The notes below the pieces were generated by a model. It had not been told where the DNA came from. It did not search any database and worked only from the letters and a program-made list of their open reading frames with translations. From JBGSYN01 sp041750975 (GTDB taxonomy: Bacteria > Pseudomonadota > Alphaproteobacteria > Geminicoccales > Geminicoccaceae), in contig JBGSYN010000056.1 in the NCBI GenBank assembly GCA_041750975.1, positions 1 to 6,784 of the forward strand: a stretch of 6,784 nt of DNA, given 5' to 3'. A program made the translations under genes and the position numbers. Below are positions 1 to 4,161 of this stretch, piece after piece; the first letter of the stretch is position 1, and each line of letters opens with the position of its first letter.

Positions 1-110
1 AAAAACAGGGCTAGGCGTGGCGCTGTTGGAAATGGCGGCACGACCTCGGGCGGGACCGAACGGCTTCGAACGTCCGGTTATAGGGGAAAATGCCGCGCGA
101 GCGCCAGAAA
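1..110. other. Sequence downstream of tsf; no recognisable gene
   Basis: No coding region here can be assigned. In most alphaproteobacteria pyrH (UMP kinase) follows tsf in the same direction, so its start may lie at or just beyond the left edge; that is expectation, not observation. Read leftward, a GTG near position 41 opens a frame to the edge, but its first residues (VPPFPTAPRLALF) do not clearly match UMP kinase. Another leftward frame is open but lacks a normal start codon. An imperfect inverted repeat (CCGAACG at 56-62, CGTCCGG at 71-77) has no T-run after it on either strand, so no intrinsic terminator is supported. Confidence 0.4.
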
Positions 111-1037
111 TCAGGTTTTTGTCAGTTCTGCAACCTCGGCCGCAAGATTTCCTGCCTCGCGCTCGATGCCTTCGCCGAGCATCATGCGAACCATACCGGT
201 CACCCGAACCGGCGCGCCGATATCCTTGGCGACCTGAACCAGGGCATCCTTGACCTTCTTTTCGGTGTCGATGACGAACACCTGCTCGAGCAGCACCGCC
301 TCCTCATAAAATTTGCGGATCCGTCCCTCGACCATTTTTTCGATGATATTGTCGGGCTTGCCGCTGGCCCGAGCCTGATCGGCAAGGACGTTGCGCTCGC
401 GATCGACCACCGCCGGATCGAGATCTTTAACGGTGATGGATTGCGGGCTGGTCGCCGCCACGTGCATGGCGATCTGCTTGCCGATCTCGGCGAGCTTGTC
501 CTCGTCGCCGCTGGACTCCAAGGCGACGAGGACGCCGATTTTGCCGAGTCCCGGTAACATCTGGGCGTGCATATAGCCGCCGACGACGCCTTCCTCGACC
601 GCGAGATAGGCGGTCCGGCGCAGATTGATGTTCTCGCCGATCACGCCGATCGCCTGGGCGAGTTCGTCCTCGACGGTCCGTCCCGTCGTCGGGATGCTGA
701 CCGCCTTCAGGGCCGCCAGATCGCCCTTGGCCGCGGTTGCGGCCGTGGCGAAATTCTGCACCAGTTCCTGAAAGGTTTCGTTGCGAGCGACAAAATCGGT
801 CTCGGAATTGACCTCGACCAGTGCCGCCTCCCGGCCGTCGAGCGACATGCCGATAAGGCCTTCCGACGTCGTTCGTCCGGCTTTCTTGACAGCCGCGGCA
901 AGACCTTTCTTACGCAGCCAGTCGACCGCCGCTTCGATCTCGCCTTCGCTCTCGTTGAGCGCACGCTTGCAATCCATCATTCCGGCACCGGTCTGCTCGC
1001 GCAGCTGTTTGACGAGTGCCGCCGTTACTTCGGCCAT
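111..1037 (-). CDS. tsf: Elongation factor Ts (EF-Ts)
   Basis: EF-Ts is the cytoplasmic nucleotide exchange factor that releases GDP from EF-Tu so that EF-Tu can reload with GTP and aminoacyl-tRNA. The 308-residue product begins with the UBA-like EF-Tu-binding domain (TAALVKQLREQTGAGMMDC, about residues 5-23). It carries the family's TDFV motif at residues 80-83 within NSETDFVARN, the segment that enters the EF-Tu nucleotide-binding domain and disturbs Mg2+ binding. The C-terminal part shows the dimerisation core and a helical segment around residues 228-262 (NIIEKMVEGRIRKFYEE). The length is within the family range, slightly above the E. coli protein. The ATG start is fixed by the conserved N-terminus. 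Only weak Shine-Dalgarno matches lie upstream: GAGA at 1046-1049, 8 nt away, and GGAG at 1040-1043, only 2 nt away. It follows rpsB by 91 bp on the same strand, the classic operon. Confidence 0.98.
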   Translation of the reverse strand: MAEVTAALVKQLREQTGAGMMDCKRALNESEGEIEAAVDWLRKKGLAAAVKKAGRTTSEGLIGMSLDGREAALVEVNSETDFVARNETFQELVQNFATAATAAKGDLAALKAVSIPTTGRTVEDELAQAIGVIGENINLRRTAYLAVEEGVVGGYMHAQMLPGLGKIGVLVALESSGDEDKLAEIGKQIAMHVAATSPQSITVKDLDPAVVDRERNVLADQARASGKPDNIIEKMVEGRIRKFYEEAVLLEQVFVIDTEKKVKDALVQVAKDIGAPVRVTGMVRMMLGEGIEREAGNLAAEVAELTKT

Positions 1038-1128
1038 GGCTCCGATCTCGTTCGCTTAAAAGTTGGCTCCGGAGCCACCCCCAAGAGTGCGGCTCCCTGA
1101 TTGTCCCCGAGGGGATGCTGATAAATGG
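1038..1128 (-). promoter_or_regulatory. rpsB-tsf intercistronic region with GC-rich palindrome
   Basis: The gap between rpsB and tsf holds a perfect 14-bp palindrome, TGGCTCCGGAGCCA, at 1064-1077. In leftward RNA it would make a 5-bp stem with a CCGG loop, followed by AACTTTTAAG. This resembles a weak attenuator or an RNA-processing site more than a full terminator, because the stem is short and the U-run is only four bases. A second small inverted repeat (TCCCC-GA-GGGGA) lies at 1104-1115. The hexamer GGCTCC recurs at 1038, 1065 and 1091 on the plus strand. A role in setting EF-Ts output relative to S2 is inference. Confidence 0.35.
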
Positions 1129-2166
1129 TCAGGCGGGGGTGGAAACTTTGCTTTCATCCTCGATGATCGCTACCTCGGCCGCATCGCCGCCAGCCTGTTC
1201 GCCGCCAGCCGGTTCGTCGCCCGCCTCACCCCCTTCACTTTCCGGCTCTGCAGCGGCCTGCACCGCCTCGACCTGTTCCGGTGAAAGCTGATCGGCGAGC
1301 GTCGCCTCGGCCGTCGCGGGCTCATCCTCGCTCGCAGGTGGCGGCGTATGCACGGCATCGACCGCGGGCTCGCTCGCCTCGGTGCCGGCACCTGCATCCG
1401 CTTCCAGTTCTGCGTAGTCGTCCTCGACCTCGAGGTCGTCGCTCGCGCCGAGATCGACCCCGCTGGCGCTCATCTCGGCCTGGATGCCGTCAAGCACTGC
1501 CGCCACCATCAAATCGCAATAGAAATTGATGGCACGGCTGGCATCGTCATTGCCGGGCACCGGCAGCGAAATCCCCTTGGGATTGGAGTTGCTGTCGAGC
1601 ACGCCGATCACCGGCAGGCCGAGCTTGTTGGCCTCGTTGACGGCAATGTCCTCCTTGTTGGTGTCGATGATGAAGAGGATGTCGGGCAGCCCACCCATAT
1701 CCTTGATGCCGCCTAGACTCTGCTCGAGCTTGTCGCGCTCCCGGGTCAGTTCCAGCAGCTCGCGCTTGGTCAGGCCCTGCTGCGTCTGCTGATCGCCGAG
1801 CCGCTGCTCGAGTTCCCGCAGACGCCGGATCGATTGCGAAATCGTTCGCCAGTTGGTCAGCATCCCGCCAAGCCAGCGGTGATTGACATAATACTGGCCG
1901 CAACGGGCGGCAGCGCGCGCCACCGGCTCCTGGGCCTGGCGCTTGGTGCCGACAAAAAGGACGCGACCGCCGCCGGCCGCGACATTGCGGGCGGTTTCAA
2001 GCGCCCGGTAGAGCATCGGCACGGTCTGGGTCAGATCGATGACATGCACGCCGTTGCGGACGCCGAAGATATAAGGCGCCATCGCCGGGTTCCAGCGACG
2101 TGTCTGGTGGCCGAAGTGAACGCCAGCCTCGAGAAGCTGACGCATGGTGAAGTCAGGCAAAGCCAT
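1129..2166 (-). CDS. rpsB: 30S ribosomal protein S2 with long acidic C-terminal tail
   Basis: S2 binds late to the 30S subunit near the head-body junction and helps recruit S1. The 345-residue product has the canonical opening (MALPDFTMRQLLEAGVHFGHQ) and typical S2 segments such as WNPAMAPYIFG, VGTKRQAQ (72-79), NHRWLGGMLTNW (95-106) and the PDILFIIDTNKE region (161-172). The conserved fold ends near residue 230. About 115 further residues are extremely acidic: some 33 Asp/Glu against a single Lys and no Arg, rich in Ala, Gly and Pro. Such tails are common in alphaproteobacterial S2, but this one is long and makes the protein about 100 residues longer than E. coli S2. The ATG at 2166 is chosen over an in-frame TTG at 2241 for two reasons: the conserved N-terminus begins there, and AGGA (2177-2180) precedes it by 10 nt. 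The 25 extra residues from the TTG have no S2 character. Confidence 0.97.
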   Translation of the reverse strand: MALPDFTMRQLLEAGVHFGHQTRRWNPAMAPYIFGVRNGVHVIDLTQTVPMLYRALETARNVAAGGGRVLFVGTKRQAQEPVARAAARCGQYYVNHRWLGGMLTNWRTISQSIRRLRELEQRLGDQQTQQGLTKRELLELTRERDKLEQSLGGIKDMGGLPDILFIIDTNKEDIAVNEANKLGLPVIGVLDSNSNPKGISLPVPGNDDASRAINFYCDLMVAAVLDGIQAEMSASGVDLGASDDLEVEDDYAELEADAGAGTEASEPAVDAVHTPPPASEDEPATAEATLADQLSPEQVEAVQAAAEPESEGGEAGDEPAGGEQAGGDAAEVAIIEDESKVSTPA

Positions 2167-2196
2167 GCGTTTGGGTTCCTGTTCCGGTTGGTCCGC

Positions 2197-2264
2197 CGCA
2201 AGCCCTGGCCGAGCCTTGGGGCCCGGCACCGGAAGCCGCAACTACGTTGTGAGCGGGGCTTGCG
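2197..2264 (-). promoter_or_regulatory. Candidate structured rpsB leader RNA (three-way junction)
   Basis: Read in the rpsB direction, a perfect 9-bp pair of arms (CGCAAGCCC at 2264-2256, GGGCTTGCG at 2205-2197) encloses two smaller hairpins. One is CAAC-GTA-GTTG at 2249-2239. The other is an 8-bp stem with one G-U pair and a CCAA loop (GCCGGGCC at 2227-2220, GGCTCGGC at 2215-2208). Together they would form a three-way junction ending 30 nt before the ATG. No U-run follows, so it is not an intrinsic terminator. S2 is known to repress its own operon through the mRNA leader in gammaproteobacteria. Whether this unrelated-looking structure does the same is inference. Confidence 0.4.
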
Positions 2265-2345
2265 TGAGAGATAACGGGGTAGCTAGTCGATGACACCGGC
2301 AATTGCAAGCCATAGCATGGCGGCGTTCCGACGGAGGCCGCGTCT
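2265..2345. other. Spacer between the DUF393 gene and the rpsB leader
   Basis: This stretch separates the end of the upstream leftward gene from rpsB. It contains GCCAT-AGC-ATGGC at 2309-2321, a 5-bp hairpin, and a 5-bp inverted repeat, GCGGC at 2320-2324 with GCCGC at 2337-2341. Neither is followed by a U-run on the minus strand, so a terminator for the oxidoreductase unit is not clearly visible and read-through into rpsB cannot be excluded. No ORF of its own is supported. Confidence 0.3.
2280..2308 (-). promoter_or_regulatory. Weak promoter candidate for rpsB-tsf
   Basis: On the minus strand a TTGCAA at 2308-2303 is followed after 17 bp by TAGCTA at 2285-2280. The -35 resembles the CTTG-type element common in alphaproteobacteria, with CTTGCAA visible. 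The -10 is a poor match to TATAAT. If used, transcription would begin near 2273 and the mRNA would contain the whole folded leader before the rpsB ATG. The spacing is right but the -10 is weak, and other starts are possible. Confidence 0.28.
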
Positions 2346-2711
2346 TTAAATGCGTCCGCGGCGGCGGTTCCAGTGAAACAGCGCCGGCGCCAGCAGATGA
2401 TCGTACAGCGCCTCGCCCATGGGTTTGAGGACGGGCGTGCGCATGAGACGATAAAGCCAGCGATAGCGCGGCAGGCGCTGCCAGATCAGCGCGAAGGCGT
2501 CGATGCCGGAATGAAGCGCGCCATCGGGGCCGATCGCGTGAAGCCGTTTCTTCGCGGCAACCGGGTCGATCGAACGATCGCGCAGCGCGTCCGGATGGGC
2601 CGCGAGATCGCACCAGGCAAGCCCATGTTCCGGCAGGGCGATCCGCTTGTAATGCTCGATCTCGGCCGAGCAGATCGGACAACTGCCATTATAATAAGTC
2701 GTCACGGTCAT
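2346..2711 (-). CDS. DUF393 / DCC-family thiol-disulfide oxidoreductase-like protein
   Basis: This 121-residue protein matches the DUF393 (DCC) family of small thioredoxin-fold-like proteins by its opening, TVTTYYNGSCPICSAEIEHY. Cys11 and Cys14 form a CxxC pair right after the first strand. The rest fits the family: a Gly-Pro-Asp turn, SGIDAFALIWQRLPRYRWLYRL around the middle, and a basic C-terminus (HWNRRRGRI). The aspartates that give the family its usual DGDC-type motif are replaced here by Asn-Gly-Ser. No signal peptide or clear transmembrane segment is seen, so it is probably cytoplasmic. The ATG overlaps the stop of the upstream FAD oxidoreductase gene (ATGA) and lacks its own ribosome binding site, which points to translational coupling. 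A longer reading frame in phase extends back to 3008 but runs antisense-like through the oxidoreductase gene and adds nothing family-like. The biochemical role of the family is poorly defined; a redox function is inferred from CxxC and its partner. Confidence 0.85.
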   Translation of the reverse strand: MTVTTYYNGSCPICSAEIEHYKRIALPEHGLAWCDLAAHPDALRDRSIDPVAAKKRLHAIGPDGALHSGIDAFALIWQRLPRYRWLYRLMRTPVLKPMGEALYDHLLAPALFHWNRRRGRI

Positions 2712-3652
2712 GCGTCGAGCATTCTTGCGGCCAGCGCCTTGCCCGAAAGATAGGCCGCCTCGACCCTCGGCCCCAGGCACCAGTCGCCGGCGACCCCGAG
2801 CTTCAGATCGGCATCGTAAAGGCAAGTTTCGCCCAAGGGCCGTTTGACCATGGCGTAGCGCCAGCGATGGACCTCGAGATGGTCGGGATCGGGCAAGGGC
2901 GAGCCGACCAGCTTGCTGAACGCGGCGAGGAGGGGCGGGCCGATGTCGAAGGCATCGTAGTCGAGATGCTCCTCGGACCATTCGGGGCTCGCATGGAGGG
3001 TCCAGCACGCAGTACCACTGCGGCCGGGCTTGCCGCCGTTGAGGGCCGCCCAGGCCAGCCCCCCGGCATCGAGCCTCGCCAGCTCGAAGCCTGCGTCGAA
3101 CGCCTCGTGAAAGCCGATCATCGCCGCCCAGCAGGGCGCCATCTCGACCTCATCGAGAGCCATGCCGAAACCATGCCCGCCGATGAGGTCCCTGGCCTGA
3201 ACGGGCGGAATGGCGATGACGAGCTCGTCGAAGAGCCCATAGGTCTTTCCGTCGTCGGTGGTAAGCTGCCAGGCATCGCCATGCCGCGAAATGGCGGCGA
3301 TCCGGCTGTTGGTTGCGACCGGAATGTCCTGGAGCATCGCCTTTATTGGCGCGTTCATGCCGGGAATGCCGATCCAGCGGCGCTCGCCGTCCTCCGAGGC
3401 GGCCTCCCAAACGGCAAGGCTGCCCAGGTCCTGCCAACGTTCGCACGCGGCAATGAAGGCCGCGTCGCGTCCCGTCATATATTGAGCACCATGATCGAAG
3501 CTGCCGATCGGCCGCCGCCGCTGCGCCACTCGGCCGCCGACCGAGCGGCCCTTGTCGAAAACCTGGACATTCCGGCCTGCCTGCGCCAAGGCCTCGGCAC
3601 ACGCCGTTCCCGCCATCCCTGCGCCTATGACTGCAATTGCCGGCTCCGCCAT
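2708..3652 (-). CDS. FAD-dependent oxidoreductase, renalase/amine-oxidase-like
   Basis: This 314-residue flavoprotein opens with a Rossmann dinucleotide-binding motif (IAVIGAGMAG, glycines 10, 12 and 15). Asp33 follows at the end of the second strand, then GGR at 39-41, the arrangement that binds the ADP part of FAD in the amine-oxidase/renalase superfamily. A second family segment, SFDHGAQYMTGRD, lies near residues 52-64, and the C-terminal FAD motif near 285-310 has GDWCLGPRVEAAYLSGKALA. Length and layout fit the predicted NAD/FAD-dependent oxidoreductases grouped with renalase; the substrate cannot be read from sequence. The N-terminus has no signal peptide beyond the hydrophobic Rossmann strand. 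The ATG at 3652 is supported by GAGGA (3661-3665), 8 nt upstream. It is the first gene of a leftward pair with the DUF393 gene, overlapping it by 4 bp. Its 5' end overlaps the divergent acetyltransferase gene, so its promoter must lie within that coding sequence. Confidence 0.9.
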   Translation of the reverse strand: MAEPAIAVIGAGMAGTACAEALAQAGRNVQVFDKGRSVGGRVAQRRRPIGSFDHGAQYMTGRDAAFIAACERWQDLGSLAVWEAASEDGERRWIGIPGMNAPIKAMLQDIPVATNSRIAAISRHGDAWQLTTDDGKTYGLFDELVIAIPPVQARDLIGGHGFGMALDEVEMAPCWAAMIGFHEAFDAGFELARLDAGGLAWAALNGGKPGRSGTACWTLHASPEWSEEHLDYDAFDIGPPLLAAFSKLVGSPLPDPDHLEVHRWRYAMVKRPLGETCLYDADLKLGVAGDWCLGPRVEAAYLSGKALAARMLDA

Positions 3653-4161
3653 TGACGAAATCCTCGCTTAAGAAACATCGGGCCATCCGAGGCCCGGCCT
3701 TCCGGCTCCGCCCGGCGCGCGCCTACGAGACCGAAATCTGCGCCGTCGTGCATCGTGCCTCCTACGAAAGTTGGATCTTTCTGGACCGGAATCCACACAC
3801 CCCGGCCGAAGACCGGGCCTGGATGCGCAACGAGATCTTTCGCAAGTGCGAGGTGACGGTCGCCGAAAAGTTGGGTGCCGTCGTCGGCTACATTTCCACC
3901 CAGGAAGGCTTCATCTCGGGTCTCTGGGTTCATCCGGACCATCACCGGCAGGGGATCGGCACGGCCCTGCTCAACCACGCGATCTCAACCTGGCCGGGCC
4001 CGCTCGAGCTCTGGGTCTTCGAGGCCAACCACGGAGCGATCAGGCTCTACGAACGGCATGGCTTCCGTACCGTCCACACCACCGATGGCTCGGCGACGGA
4101 CGAGAAACTTCCGGACCGCCTGATGCGCCGCGAGCCCGGAACGACACTCAGGACGCCTTGA
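3637..4161 (+). CDS. GNAT-family N-acetyltransferase
   Basis: The product is a single-domain GCN5-related acetyltransferase that would transfer an acetyl group from acetyl-CoA to an unknown amine. The first strand is AFRLRPARAYE (21-31), and the central strand GFISGLWVHPDHH leads into acetyl-CoA-binding motif A, RQGIGTALL (104-112), with the Q-G-x-G pyrophosphate loop. Motif B is clear: N131, A134, LYE 137-139, GF 142-143. The length (174 residues from the first TTG) is normal. No ATG precedes the domain. A stop at 3628-3630 limits the start to TTG 3637, TTG 3652 or the rare CTG 3631, and none has an obvious Shine-Dalgarno, so the start is uncertain by five residues and the mRNA may be leaderless. 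The gene is divergent from and overlaps the FAD oxidoreductase at its 5' end, and overlaps the cyclase-ATPase gene tail to tail by 14 bp. The substrate is unknown. Confidence 0.88.
   Translation: MPAPPLTKSSLKKHRAIRGPAFRLRPARAYETEICAVVHRASYESWIFLDRNPHTPAEDRAWMRNEIFRKCEVTVAEKLGAVVGYISTQEGFISGLWVHPDHHRQGIGTALLNHAISTWPGPLELWVFEANHGAIRLYERHGFRTVHTTDGSATDEKLPDRLMRREPGTTLRTP
3661..3665 (-). promoter_or_regulatory. Ribosome binding site of the FAD oxidoreductase gene
   Basis: GAGGA on the minus strand lies 8 nt before the ATG at 3652. It fixes that start, and it lies within the codons for the N-terminus of the divergent acetyltransferase. Confidence 0.65.

Noticed and set aside
56..77. Inverted repeat as a possible terminator after tsf
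   Set aside because: The 7-bp stem has a mismatch and no T-run follows on either strand.
567..1100. A 177-codon plus-strand frame opposite tsf
   Set aside because: It covers the conserved EF-Ts coding sequence in antisense and has no family features.
2167..2241. A 25-residue N-terminal extension of S2 from a TTG at 2241
   Set aside because: The extension has no S2 similarity and would run through the stem-loops of the leader; the ATG at 2166 has a Shine-Dalgarno and the conserved N-terminus.
2712..3008. A 99-residue N-terminal extension of the DUF393 protein
   Set aside because: The segment is out of frame with the oxidoreductase, arginine-rich and without domain character; the family's first strand begins exactly at the ATG at 2711.
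2867..3655. A 262-codon open frame on the plus strand opposite the FAD oxidoreductase gene
   Set aside because: It is antisense to a well-supported flavoprotein, shows no domain, and is best explained by codon bias of the opposite strand.
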